Shown piece by piece: positions 35,825 to 43,876 of a stretch of 64,000 bases of DNA; the first letter of the stretch is position 1; the number at the start of each line of letters is the position of its first letter. The notes under the pieces are model-generated. The model had not been told where the DNA came from. It was given only the letters and a program-made list of their open reading frames with translations, and made no database searches. The DNA comes from Kamptonema formosum PCC 6407. GTDB taxonomy: Bacteria > Cyanobacteriota > Cyanobacteriia > Cyanobacteriales > Microcoleaceae. The stretch spans positions 1,040,184-1,104,183 of the forward strand of contig NZ_KB235903.1 in NCBI RefSeq assembly GCF_000332155.1, read 5' to 3'. Made by a program: the position numbers and the translations under genes.

Positions 35825-36387
35825 TTAATTATTGGGGTCATTTCTTCACCGAGATCTTCTATTTGGATAGCACTGCGACCATACTCGTGAGCCATATCGT
35901 ATGGTTCGCCAGAAGCTATAGCAGAATAAAAACCACGAGAGTATTCAATGGCCGCTTCGTCACCAACTTCCTGCCTCATAGCAACTACGTAACCAATGTG
36001 GTTAGCAATGCCTTTTGCTTGAACAACTGAGTAGCAAGCATTGAGTACCACACACTCAACGTAATTTGCACACAACCCAAACAATGTTGCAAGTGCTTCT
36101 GTTGTAATTGGTTTTGCTCTTCCAGCAATATCCTCAAATATTAGACCCTGATTTCCAGCACCATGCCCAGAAAAATGAACAATTTGCGGTCTGTTATACA
36201 GCATTATTTGCTGAATGTCTTTTGTGCGAACTGCTGTCTCAATCAAAAGCTCAAAGTTGTCCCTATTCCTAGCCTTTTGTAAAGCTTCTCTGATCTCACG
36301 TACTTCTTGATCGAGACGAAGCCGATCAGTTCCTATTGGATTAGCGGATAAAATCAAAATTTTTTTAGCAAGCTGACCTTGAACCAT
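35806..36387 (-). CDS. CHAT-domain (caspase-like) protease, apparently -1 frameshifted
   Basis: This 193-residue caspase-like CHAT domain has the catalytic His in VHFSGHGAGNQGL and Cys in ECVVLNACYS. N-terminal strand KKILILSANPIGTDRLRLDQEVREI is typical of cyanobacterial CHAT proteins, as is the closing GRSAIQIEDLGEEMTPIIKKK. It stops two codons after a run of nine A (ATT AAA AAA AAA GAT ATG GAT TAA). Re-reading one A moves into a frame that continues for 297 codons through membrane helices. The slip site contains A-AAA-AAG, a classical slippery heptamer. CHAT proteases cleave partner proteins in stress or defence pathways; the target is unknown. Confidence 0.85.
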   Translation of the reverse strand: MVQGQLAKKILILSANPIGTDRLRLDQEVREIREALQKARNRDNFELLIETAVRTKDIQQIMLYNRPQIVHFSGHGAGNQGLIFEDIAGRAKPITTEALATLFGLCANYVECVVLNACYSVVQAKGIANHIGYVVAMRQEVGDEAAIEYSRGFYSAIASGEPYDMAHEYGRSAIQIEDLGEEMTPIIKKKDMD

Positions 36388-36534
36388 GTGGCAAATGCAG
36401 GGTGATTAAAATTACCTACCAGTATAGCTTTGTTGGTGGTTACTCAACAGATACTTTACGGGGACGATGGCAACCAGCGCCACTCTTGTATGATAGGAGA
36501 ATCTTACCTGTCGTCAGACGAGTTGAGGCACTGA

Positions 36535-36774
36535 ATGAATAACTTATTAACTCGTATTACCCAAACACCCGGTCAGTGCGGTGGTTGCCCTTGCATTCGA
36601 GGCATGAGAATTCGGGTAAGCGATATTTTAGAAATGCTGGCAGAAAATGTTAGTATCACTGAAATTTTAGAAGACTTCCCCGATTTGGAATCTGAAGACA
36701 TCCAAGCCTGTCTGCTGTTTGCTACCCGAAGCATTGGAAAGATTACGAGCAGGAGAATTGATTGTAGAAATTAG
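36535..36774 (+). CDS. DUF433 antitoxin-like protein with abnormal C-terminus
   Basis: This 79-residue protein's first 63 residues match the DUF433 pattern (LLTRITQTPGQCGGCPCIRGMRIRVSDILEMLAENVS .. LEDFPDLESEDIQACLLFA). This is a MerR-like small antitoxin domain usually paired with a PIN-like DUF5615 toxin. The last 16 residues (TRSIGKITSRRIDCRN) do not look like the normal end. The neighbouring frame across the same bases reads LLPEALERLRAGELIVEI, which looks like the end of a PIN-like toxin. An internal deletion that joined antitoxin and toxin out of frame would explain both. No intact toxin follows. Confidence 0.7.
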   Translation: MNNLLTRITQTPGQCGGCPCIRGMRIRVSDILEMLAENVSITEILEDFPDLESEDIQACLLFATRSIGKITSRRIDCRN

Positions 36775-36912
36775 TAGCACACCCTAAGCGGATCGCATCG
36801 TGAGTGTAAGTTTTTCCATCAGAATCACAACCGGACTGCCATAGGATCTACTCCTGTATTTCCGTTTAAACTCTTCTATTCTAGCCTATTATACAAAAAC
36901 TAAAAACTACAC

Positions 36913-37158
36913 TCACAGCCCTAATTCTGCTCGTAAAGATTTCAGAGATATCGTTGCTTTTTCTTTAGATAGCTCTTTTAGGAACGACATGAACTCAGTA
37001 TTTTTCTTGAGCAACTCCACTTCAACGTCAAAATCATCTATCGGCGCAAGCGCAAACATCCCGCCATCAGGCTTTCGTAACACTATCGCTTCACTCTTTG
37101 CCAAAATCATAACCTCATCAAGAGTAAATTCACCACTTTCTAACTCAATAATTCTCAT
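36913..37158 (-). CDS. Small antitoxin-like protein
   Basis: This 81-residue acidic protein begins MRIIELESGEFTLDEVMILAKSEAIVLRKPDGGMFALAPID, a pattern seen in short antitoxins of prevent-host-death type, then two charged helices (ELLKKNTEFMSFLKELSKEK). It overlaps the upstream RelE/ParE-like gene by 4 bp (ATGA), so the pair is translationally coupled with the toxin first, as in higBA-type modules. It probably binds and neutralises the toxin and represses the operon; this is inferred from context. Confidence 0.68.
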   Translation of the reverse strand: MRIIELESGEFTLDEVMILAKSEAIVLRKPDGGMFALAPIDDFDVEVELLKKNTEFMSFLKELSKEKATISLKSLRAELGL

Positions 37159-37454
37159 AGCTGAACCTCTTTACCACCGATGTATAAGATATTGTGTTCT
37201 TTGTGACCTACTGCTTTGATATGAACAACACCACTATCACCCTCTATGACTACATCATAAAATACTCGATACTTCTCAACTCTCAATTCCCAATCGGATA
37301 AATCATTCTCTCCAAGCCGTTTTCGGTTGCGTGTTTCAATAATTGGTTCGTAAATCAACTGCTCTTCAACCGCATCAAGAATGATTTGTTGCTCAAATTT
37401 CCTGTAAGTGCGGATATGGTTCGCGGCTGTTAAGGTGAAGTCGATTTCAAACAT
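37155..37454 (-). CDS. RelE/ParE-superfamily toxin-like protein
   Basis: The start at ATG 37454 (MFEIDFTLTAANHI) gives 99 residues, the usual RelE/ParE size; an upstream start would add 13 unlikely residues. The order is strand, two helices (AANHIRTYRKFEQQIILDAVEEQL), then a beta-sheet with ENDLSDWELRVEKYRVFYDV and GVVHIKAVGHKEHNILYIGGK. The conserved R(V)xxYRVFY core and a C-terminal basic/His region match the superfamily of mRNA interferases and gyrase inhibitors. It forms a pair with the antitoxin-like gene that overlaps it. Confidence 0.8.
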   Translation of the reverse strand: MFEIDFTLTAANHIRTYRKFEQQIILDAVEEQLIYEPIIETRNRKRLGENDLSDWELRVEKYRVFYDVVIEGDSGVVHIKAVGHKEHNILYIGGKEVQL

Positions 37455-37549
37455 CGTGGGTAACAAGGCTTCTTCTCTCCTGAATAATACCATAAAATAG
37501 GTAGATACGCAGAGATTTGGAACCTGAAAACATCCCAGTCTGTCTGCCG

Positions 37550-38233
37550 TTAGCTATTCATCGCTGCCTCTCTTATAACGTCCACAACTTCTTTAGCACA
37601 AGAAATCATCGGAACGTGACTTGATTCTAAAACAATTGTTTTGGCATTAATTCGCTTAGCCAAATCATGTTGTAGTTCAGGCAAAACAGCTTTGTCATTG
37701 TTCGCAACAATATACCAGCTAGGCTTATCTTTCCACGCTGGCGAATCTATTTTTGCTTCCAACAATGATGTAGATGGCGGAATTTGAGTAGCATACATCA
37801 ACGCTGATTTTTCTGCCGGAATGTCACCCGCCAAAATTGTTTGTACCCCTGCTTTTGAAATCCAAATAAAGCCTTCTTGTTCTTGAAAATGCTCCGATGG
37901 CGATGCAGATTCGTACTTACTCATCAAATCTATCATCGATTCTCCAGCATCAGGAGCAAGTGCAGCAATATAGACTAAGCCAGAGACTCGTTCATCGTTG
38001 CCAACTTCGGTAATAACCATACCGCCCCATGACTGACCAACTAGAATACATTGACCTTCGATGCGATTCAAAGCGCGTTTGGTTGCAGCAACATCATCGG
38101 CTAATGATGTCAGCGGGTTTTGCACGGCGACAACTTCGTAGCCTTCTGCCAACAACGTTGAAATAACTTCACTATAACTAGACCCATCTATCCAAAAACC
38201 ATGAACCAATACAATGTTTTTAACTTTTGTCAT
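37550..38233 (-). CDS. Alpha/beta hydrolase (EstC/haloperoxidase-like)
   Basis: The start at ATG 38233 (MTKVKNIVLVHGF) gives 227 residues and has an AGGGAAAG ribosome-binding site; a longer frame to 38281 adds residues without similarity. Oxyanion segment LVHGFWIDGSSY, nucleophile elbow VGQSWGGMV (Ser), acid in NNDKAVLPE and His in SSHVPMIS complete the triad. The fold and these motifs match soluble esterases often annotated as alpha/beta fold hydrolases of the salicylate-esterase type. Substrate unknown. It lies inside the region flanked by the zds-derived direct repeats. Confidence 0.87.
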   Translation of the reverse strand: MTKVKNIVLVHGFWIDGSSYSEVISTLLAEGYEVVAVQNPLTSLADDVAATKRALNRIEGQCILVGQSWGGMVITEVGNDERVSGLVYIAALAPDAGESMIDLMSKYESASPSEHFQEQEGFIWISKAGVQTILAGDIPAEKSALMYATQIPPSTSLLEAKIDSPAWKDKPSWYIVANNDKAVLPELQHDLAKRINAKTIVLESSHVPMISCAKEVVDVIREAAMNS

Positions 38234-38320
38234 GATTGTCTTTCCCTGTCTTACAAAAAACTCTAACCAGCAGTGAGACAAACAAAGGCGATCGCTTTAT
38301 CCAAAGATACATTTACGAGG

Positions 38321-38378
38321 GCGATCGCAACCCGCATTTTACCTCTTCCTTATGCCATTACAGATTGTAACAAAGATT
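38321..38378. repeat. Direct repeat B: duplicated zds 5' end
   Basis: This copy of 34815-34876 includes the first six codons of zds (MRVAIA) and 40 bp upstream. It lies between the hydrolase and the MazF/PemK pair, and the coding remainder of zds is absent. Confidence 0.9.
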
Positions 38379-38400
38379 AGAACCCCATCAGCCTGAAAAA

Positions 38401-38766
38401 TTAGTAAACTGCGATCGCCAGTTGTATCCCTATTTGGATTCTTTCTAGAGACTCCCTACTAATTTGACCGTAGGGGCCTTGTTCCAGAAATATTTGGCGT
38501 AAAGCAGAGACATTTTCGCATACGGCGAGTGAATCTGCTTGCAAACCTCCCTCACCTGCCGCAATTAAAATGCGAGTAGGATTATTTATGCCTGTAAGGT
38601 TACTTGTGAAAGGAACGACAATAACAGAATCACTCAATTCGTTGCGGAGATCGAGAGAAACCACAACCACAGGTCGCTTTTTGGTATCGCCTAACTGACG
38701 CAATGCTCTACAAAGAAAAATTTCACCTTGTCGGGGATAACCTCTCGTTATTAAGTTAGATTCCAT
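38401..38766 (-). CDS. MazF/PemK-family mRNA interferase toxin
   Basis: At 121 residues, it starts at ATG 38766 with GGAG five bases upstream; it overlaps the antitoxin stop by 11 bp. Signature segments: RQGEIFLCRAL, KKRPVVVVSLDLRNELSDSVIVVPFTSNL, and ENVSALRQIFLEQGPYGQISRESLERIQIGIQLAI. MazF/PemK toxins cut single-stranded RNA at short motifs and stop growth when the antitoxin decays. It is the second gene of the pair, translationally coupled. Confidence 0.9.
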   Translation of the reverse strand: MESNLITRGYPRQGEIFLCRALRQLGDTKKRPVVVVSLDLRNELSDSVIVVPFTSNLTGINNPTRILIAAGEGGLQADSLAVCENVSALRQIFLEQGPYGQISRESLERIQIGIQLAIAVY

Positions 38767-39010
38767 CCGCACTCCACGTTTCTTCTATCTGGTCTTCCAC
38801 AAAGTCAAACCACTCTTGTTCATCCTCAATATCTGCTTGGGTACGGTTTTGGTAAAACTTTCGCAACTGGTCTTCAATTTGCTTAGCGTACCAGAGGCGA
38901 AGTGCTTGCGCGATCGCACCCTCGCGATCGTCAGTCAAGCTGTCGATTTTATCTATAATGTCCGCATCAATGGTGACAGATACTTGTCGCTTTTGGGAAT
39001 AATTTGACAT
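38756..39010 (-). CDS. Ribbon-helix-helix antitoxin of the MazF/PemK pair
   Basis: This 84-residue protein's N-terminal KRQVSVTIDADIIDKIDSLTDDREGAIAQALRLWY fits a ribbon-helix-helix DNA-binding domain (strand VSVTID, then two helices). The C-terminal half is very acidic (ADIEDEQEWFDFVEDQIEETW), as expected for the toxin-wrapping segment. It likely represses its own promoter and neutralises the toxin that overlaps it. Confidence 0.86.
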   Translation of the reverse strand: MSNYSQKRQVSVTIDADIIDKIDSLTDDREGAIAQALRLWYAKQIEDQLRKFYQNRTQADIEDEQEWFDFVEDQIEETWSADGI

Positions 39011-39146
39011 AGCAATCCAATTTGCGATCGATATTTACAAACAAGGACGATCTTTACTCACCTATTTTCTGTTACTTCTTCCTCCCTTCCTCCTTTACTA
39101 GATTAGAGCGCAAAATCCTCCTTCTGCCTTTCCCTTTCTGCCTTCC

Positions 39147-40772
39147 TCAAAACATTGGCATCAATTGCAACGGCCCAATTCCCAACTCTTTCGGAGGAAC
39201 AGATCGCACCTCAAACAAAGCCATCATATCCTTATACTGAGGCTGGCCGCGCGACGCACCCGTGATTCCCTTGGAAATAATCAAACCGCACCAACCCTTA
39301 GTAACTTGACAGCGGCGATCCCACTTTTTCCTAGCTTCCTCATGCACCGGATCGTCTGCTACAAATTCACCAAACAAGTATAAATCACCACTATGAGCCT
39401 GTAAAATCCCTAAATCATAATGCTCATCGGCAAACATATCTTCCCCCGGATTAAAACAAAAAGCCTTAATCCCTCCCGCTTCTTGCAAATCATTAATCAT
39501 TGTCTTTGCCTTCGGCGCTGAAGTTTGGATCAAAACCACAGGCAAACCATCTCCTACTGCTTCAATATCAGTATCCGCAGGTTGATGAAACAGACCCTTT
39601 TCTCGCAGGAAATTGACCGTTTCCCAAGGCAATACACCGATGCTAAGTAAAGAATTTGGCGGCACTAAATCATCCCGGAGCAGCGGCATTTCGATGTCAT
39701 CATCATCATCGTCATCGTCATCATCAGCAACCATATCCCAAAGTTCTTCAGCCACCTCCGGCATAGTCGAAACCTTCACTGGCATCAACTTATTTTCCCC
39801 ATCTGATTGAGGAACCGGGATGCGGTAGCGCGTCGAAATGCTAGGGAATTGACCGTCGGCAAGCTTCCGGTGCGATGCCCGTAAAAAGCGGTGAAAAGCT
39901 TCTAATGCAACTAAAACAGTTAGTGCCTCTTCTTCATAAAGAATCGAACGTAATCCTTCTAAAGGATGGAGATTGCCAAAATTAGGCTCAATTTCCGAGG
40001 CTGGCAAGCTAGCTAAATCAACATCATCGTCATCGTCATCACTTTCATTGCTACTTTCAAACGTGACAAATAAGCAATCTTGACCTAAAAAAGCCTGTTC
40101 TAAATTTTCAAAAGATTCTTCATTTACTACCCGTTGCCGAAACTGTTTTAGGGAATCTAGAGAACGATATAGTAACACCCCATAATCCATACCTCCCCTA
40201 CCCAGTACGGAGACGTAAATAGTAGCAACATCCCACTGATTCAACTCAATCGAAACAATTTGATGTTCGGCCAAGCTATCCCAAGGCGCATCCTGCCAAA
40301 TATTCCCGGCTTTTTCCCGCAAAGATTCCGCGTATTGAGGCGGTAATTGAGGTGGCTGATTGAGAGCAACTTCTTGCATACCCCGGAATATTTCGTCAAT
40401 TAAAGGCAAATCCGGTACGTAATCGATCGCAATATCTAAATCCTGAAGCACGCCGCGCAGGAAAAACTGAATTTGTCTGTCTTTAACTACTATTTTTTGG
40501 GGACGAGCAACTGGAGCCGGACTTTGAGGATGTTCCATCGCCCGTAGCAAGGAGCGTACAACAGCTTCCGGCCCAGTTTCAGGGGCTACCACGTCCATTG
40601 CTCGTACTACTCCTTCCGAACCGTCTACCCAAAGAATGCAGTCGCCAGGGCCTTCCATGTCCTCCTCCGACATCGCATCAGGAGACAAGGGGCGGCGATC
40701 GCCTTCCCACACGCTGGGAATTTGCTGTAAGTTTTGTAGCCGACGGAGAGTAGTTCGATTGAGAGCTGCCAT
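39147..40772 (-). CDS. Cyanobacterial hypothetical protein with poly-Asp tracts
   Basis: This 541-residue soluble protein is of a family I cannot name with certainty (possibly DUF6930-type). It has a globular N-terminal half (VDGSEGVVRAMDVVAPETGPEAVVRSLLRAM, residues 48-78). Two aspartate runs follow: about residues 245-252 (SNESDDDDDDVD) and about 350-360 (VADDDDDDDDDDIEMPL), the second encoded by an almost pure CAT/CGT triplet run (39697-39724). The C-terminal part (FCFNPGEDMFADEHYDLGILQAHSGDLYLFGEF) looks enzymatic but lacks a motif I recognise. No membrane helix. It stands alone. Confidence 0.65.
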   Translation of the reverse strand: MAALNRTTLRRLQNLQQIPSVWEGDRRPLSPDAMSEEDMEGPGDCILWVDGSEGVVRAMDVVAPETGPEAVVRSLLRAMEHPQSPAPVARPQKIVVKDRQIQFFLRGVLQDLDIAIDYVPDLPLIDEIFRGMQEVALNQPPQLPPQYAESLREKAGNIWQDAPWDSLAEHQIVSIELNQWDVATIYVSVLGRGGMDYGVLLYRSLDSLKQFRQRVVNEESFENLEQAFLGQDCLFVTFESSNESDDDDDDVDLASLPASEIEPNFGNLHPLEGLRSILYEEEALTVLVALEAFHRFLRASHRKLADGQFPSISTRYRIPVPQSDGENKLMPVKVSTMPEVAEELWDMVADDDDDDDDDDIEMPLLRDDLVPPNSLLSIGVLPWETVNFLREKGLFHQPADTDIEAVGDGLPVVLIQTSAPKAKTMINDLQEAGGIKAFCFNPGEDMFADEHYDLGILQAHSGDLYLFGEFVADDPVHEEARKKWDRRCQVTKGWCGLIISKGITGASRGQPQYKDMMALFEVRSVPPKELGIGPLQLMPMF

Positions 40773-40978
40773 AGAGTAAGCCCGAAAGGGTGAAGCATTG
40801 ATGCGGTGTATTGAGGTTTATTACCGCTTCTCAATCATAGAACCTTATGGTTCGAGAGGGCATCGGGCTTTAAGTACGGAGATCCAGGAGGGACAAGGGG
40901 GCTGATTCCTGTAAAATAATATTAAGGATAAAATTAAAGAATTATTCAGATACACAGTATCAGGAGTTCGGAAAGCCG

Positions 40979-41332
40979 ATGACACAAGCCATTTCTGAAA
41001 CAAAGGGCATTCAGATGACTGAATCCGCCATCCGCCAAGTTCTCTCTTTAAGGGACAAACAGGGTAAAGACCTCTGTTTGCGGGTAGGTGTACGCCAAGG
41101 CGGTTGCTCTGGAATGTCTTACATGATGGATTTCACCGACCCCAGCACCGTTGGAGAACACGATGAAGTATTTGACTATAACGGTTTTCAGGTAGTTTGC
41201 GATCGCAAAAGCCTTCTTTATCTCTACGGTTTGGTACTAGACTTCAGTGATGCTATGATCGGCGGCGGTTTCCAGTTTACTAACCCCAATGCTAGTCAAA
41301 CCTGCGGTTGTGGCAAGTCTTTTTCTGCCTAA
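40979..41332 (+). CDS. A-type iron-sulfur carrier protein (IscA/SufA family)
   Basis: This 117-residue HesB/IscA/SufA family member has the three conserved cysteines: [11 protein letters not shown] and the C-terminal TCGCGKSF. It carries or inserts Fe-S clusters. The extended N-terminus ([20 protein letters not shown]) is usual in cyanobacterial SufA-like proteins. Ribosome-binding site AGGAG lies 13 bases before the ATG. No suf operon is adjacent. Confidence 0.94.
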   Translation: MTQAISETKGIQMTESAIRQVLSLRDKQGKDLCLRVGVRQGGCSGMSYMMDFTDPSTVGEHDEVFDYNGFQVVCDRKSLLYLYGLVLDFSDAMIGGGFQFTNPNASQTCGCGKSFSA

Positions 41333-41418
41333 AATCAGAACTGACGACTGGAGTTCAACAGTTATGAGTTATGAGTTATAAGTTTTAAGTAATAATTCTT
41401 TAACTCAAAACTCAAAAC

Positions 41419-41508
41419 TTTTCTTTCCCTTCCCCTTCCCTTCCCCTCCCCCTTCCCTCCCCTCCCCCTTCCCCTCCCCCTTCCCCTTCCCCTTCCCCTT
41501 CCCCTTCC
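41419..41508. repeat. Pyrimidine short tandem repeat (CCCTTC/CTTCCC)
   Basis: Ninety bases of TTCCCC, TTCCC and CTCCCC units run up to 8 bp before the TPR gene start codon. Purine/pyrimidine asymmetry makes it a possible triplex-forming tract. No Shine-Dalgarno sequence remains for the following gene. Confidence 0.92.
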
Positions 41509-41514
41509 TAAACA

Positions 41515-41937
41515 ATGACCAAAACACCTGAAGAACTTTTTCAAGAAGGATTAGAGCGCTACCAAGCTGGCGAAACTGCTTCGACATTGATTCCAGTATT
41601 TAAGGAAGTATGCGATCGCGCTCCCAAAAATGGCAACGCCTGGACTAGCCTTGCTTGGCTATACCTTTTAGACAACAAGCCCGCCCCAGCCCTGAAAGCA
41701 GCAAAAACCGCAGTCAAACTCAATCCTCACGATCCCCAGTCTCGCATTAACATGGCCTTGGCGATGCTGGAACTCGGCGAAAAAGGAGTGCGTCCTCATA
41801 TAGAAATGGCGCAGCAGATGGTTATGGCTTCCTCAGAATGGCTAGAGGAAGTTAAGAAAAATCTTGAAGAAGGATTAACTAAAAAACCCGATTGGAAGAG
41901 TTTAATCCGCGTGAAGCAATGGCTGCTAGAGGTCTAA
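41515..41937 (+). CDS. Small tetratricopeptide-repeat protein
   Basis: At 140 residues, residues 35-95 carry two TPR-like helix pairs (GNAWTSLAWLYLLDNKPAPALKAAKTAVKLNPHDPQSRINMALAMLELGEKG). The C-terminal 45 residues are helical and basic (ASSEWLEEVKKNLEEGL). It is a cyanobacterial protein of unknown role, presumably a scaffold for protein-protein contacts. The start codon follows a C-rich repeat tract and the ORF begins MTKTPEELFQEGLERYQAG. Confidence 0.83.
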   Translation: MTKTPEELFQEGLERYQAGETASTLIPVFKEVCDRAPKNGNAWTSLAWLYLLDNKPAPALKAAKTAVKLNPHDPQSRINMALAMLELGEKGVRPHIEMAQQMVMASSEWLEEVKKNLEEGLTKKPDWKSLIRVKQWLLEV

Positions 41938-42128
41938 AGAACTAAATCTATTTCTCAGGGAGGATGAAGACTTTAAATCTTCCTCTTTGTTGAGAAATTG
42001 TAATAATTCATTAAATAACTTTATAGAAAATTCATAAAACTGATGTTAGGATTTGAAAACTTCGGTGATTAACAATCATTGTCGCCAGTTTTTAGACCAC
42101 CTTAGATAATACCAGGAGTTGTGTGATT

Positions 42129-42320
42129 ATGAGTAATGACAGCAACGTTAATGTGAGACCCGCAACCCGCAATCACAAAGGTTTTTTTGTCCAACCAGCT
42201 TCCTATAAGCTAATGAGTATTGATAAGTCTGGATGGGCTTTGATTTGTCTTGATAATGCCGTATGCCACTATGTTGACCCAGATAATTTACAACTTCCCC
42301 ATAAATCTACCGAAGCCTAA
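42129..42320 (+). CDS. Small hypothetical protein, 63 residues
   Basis: ATG 42129 (MSNDSNVNVRPATRNHKGF) is preferred to an upstream GTG because AGGAG lies 10 bases before it. The sequence is mostly beta-like with two cysteines (LICLDNAVCHYVDPDN) and no known domain. A strong hairpin terminator follows 45 bp after the stop, so it is a real transcription unit. Confidence 0.6.
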   Translation: MSNDSNVNVRPATRNHKGFFVQPASYKLMSIDKSGWALICLDNAVCHYVDPDNLQLPHKSTEA

Positions 42321-42364
42321 TATTAAGCTGGCACTCGCACAGATTTTAATATGCGTTCTATCAA

Positions 42365-42402
42365 GTAGCTGTCCTGGTTCCAGAGACAGCCACTTTTTTT
42401 TT
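42365..42402 (+). terminator. Intrinsic terminator
   Basis: GTAGCTGTC (42365-42373) pairs with GACAGCCAC (42385-42393), one A-C mismatch, followed by nine T (42394-42402). It ends the transcript of the small gene upstream. Confidence 0.9.
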
Positions 42403-42650
42403 GTTAACTGGTAATTGCTAATGGCTAATGGCTAATGGCTAATGGCTAATTGCTAATTGCTAATTGCTAATTGCTAATTGCTAATTGCTAATTGCTAATT
42501 GGGGAAAGAGTTTCCTCATCTCCCCTGCTCCCCCGCTCCCCTGCTCCCCCGCTCCCCTGCTCCCCCGCTCCCCTGCTCCCCTGCTCCCCCGCTCCCCTGC
42601 TTCCCTCTCTTCCCCTAGCCCCTAGCCCCTAGCCCCTAGTCCCTTCTTTT
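42403..42650. repeat. Three adjoining short tandem repeat arrays
   Basis: Units TAATGGC and TAATTGC (about 14 copies, 42403-42500), then CTCCCCTG/CTCCCCCG units (42520-42605), then CCCCTAG (42615-42645). They fill the entire spacer up to the end of the epimerase gene and contain no gene. The same CTCCCC family appears inside mutS2 at 50330-50385. Confidence 0.92.
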
Positions 42651-43575
42651 AAGCAGAAGCCAAAATTTCTTCTAATGCTTCCCTTAAAGCAGGATATTGA
42701 TATTCAAAACCAGAAGATAAAGTGTGTTTCGGTAAAACTTGCTGACCTTCCAAAACCACTTTTGCACCGTCTCCCAGCAAAACCTCCAAGGCAAAACCTG
42801 GCACGGGTAGCCAAGAAGGGCGATTTAAAACATCTCCTAGAGTGTGACAAAATTGGGTCATGCGAACCGCGTTAGGTGCTGTGGCGTTGAAAACTCCCTC
42901 AACTTGGGGATGCGTAAGCGAGAACAAAATTAGATTAACCACATCCTCCCGGTGAATCCAAGAAAACCACTGCTTCCCAGTACCGATGGGGCCGCCAGCA
43001 AAGAGTTTAAAAGGAGCTAGCATTTTCGCGATCGCACCTCCCATCCCCAAAACAATTCCCAGCCGTAAAATCACCAGCCTTGTCCCCGCACTCTTCACAG
43101 GGGCCGCCGCCGCCTCCCAAGCCTGACAAACTTCAGCCAGAAAATCGTCCCCAGGGGGGCTATTTTCCTCAAAAGCCGCCGTTTCACTCGTACCGTAATA
43201 ACCGATCGCAGACCCACTCACCAACACAGAAGGCTTAGGATTAGCATTAGCGATCGCCTCCACCAATTTTTCAGTAGTCAGCTTGCGGCTGTCCATAATT
43301 TCTTGTTTGCGTGCAGCCGTCCAACGTTCCTCAGCGATGGGAGCCCCCGCCAGATTCACCACACCCTCACAACCCCCTAGAGCCTGCTGCCAAGAACCCG
43401 ATGCTGTGGGAGTATAGGCGATAATTTCCAAATTGGGATAGGCTAAAGCTGGAAAAACTCGCCGAGCTCTTGCTACATCGCGACTCAAAACCAGCACTTG
43501 ATGCCCTGACTCATGCAGCCGTTCCACCAGCCGGCTGCCTACAAATCCCGTTGCTCCTGCGATCGCTACTTTCAT
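42649..43575 (-). CDS. TIGR01777-family epimerase (SDR superfamily)
   Basis: This 308-residue protein's N-terminal NAD(P)-binding motif is [20 protein letters not shown], with middle segments [25 protein letters not shown] and [12 protein letters not shown] (active-site-like Tyr). The C-terminal DUF1731-type tail [30 protein letters not shown] completes the family. It resembles cyanobacterial/plastid SulA-like proteins said to affect cell division; its substrate is unknown. The start codon lies in ATGAAAGTAGCGATCGC. It is monocistronic as far as visible. Confidence 0.92.
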   Translation of the reverse strand: MKVAIAGATGFVGSRLVERLHESGHQVLVLSRDVARARRVFPALAYPNLEIIAYTPTASGSWQQALGGCEGVVNLAGAPIAEERWTAARKQEIMDSRKLTTEKLVEAIANANPKPSVLVSGSAIGYYGTSETAAFEENSPPGDDFLAEVCQAWEAAAAPVKSAGTRLVILRLGIVLGMGGAIAKMLAPFKLFAGGPIGTGKQWFSWIHREDVVNLILFSLTHPQVEGVFNATAPNAVRMTQFCHTLGDVLNRPSWLPVPGFALEVLLGDGAKVVLEGQQVLPKHTLSSGFEYQYPALREALEEILASA

Positions 43576-43876
43576 TAATCGAACTTACTCCAAAGGTTGT
43601 GGTCGATTGAACTTTACTCCAAACCTGTTCTAGATTATACAGATTAGCTTCATTCGGGGTAATAGGGACATCCACACAACCCTTGAGCAATTCGATCGAA
43701 AAGGAAAATTAAAAATTCTCTTGATTGCGCCTTCGGCTTTCCGCAAACAGGAAAAGAGAAACGGGAGGTTAGGAAAGGATGAAGGATAAAATTTTCTTAC
43801 TCATGCTTTTCCTCTTCCTCAACCCCCTCTGCTTTCCCTTCGTTAAACTTAAATAGCTATGTTAGGAGCATAAATA
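43576..43876. other. Intergenic region
   Basis: These 301 bases lie between divergent genes. They include short pyrimidine-rich runs but no repeat array of note. AGGAG occurs eight bases before the ATG of the next gene. No gene seen. Confidence 0.4.

Noticed and set aside
36913..37454. Classification of the pair as a defence system with the CHAT gene
   Set aside because: The toxin-antitoxin pair and CHAT gene are adjacent but separated by unrelated genes, and there is no shared operon or known gasdermin/effector partner. Only co-location in an island is supported.
41362..41587. Two minus-strand frames rich in GRGRGRG and GKGKGKG
   Set aside because: They arise from the CCCTTC repeat array before the TPR gene and have no other coding features.
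42403..42500. CRISPR-like array of regular repeats
   Set aside because: The units are 7 bp, contiguous and have no spacers; these are short tandem repeats. No cas genes are present anywhere in the window.
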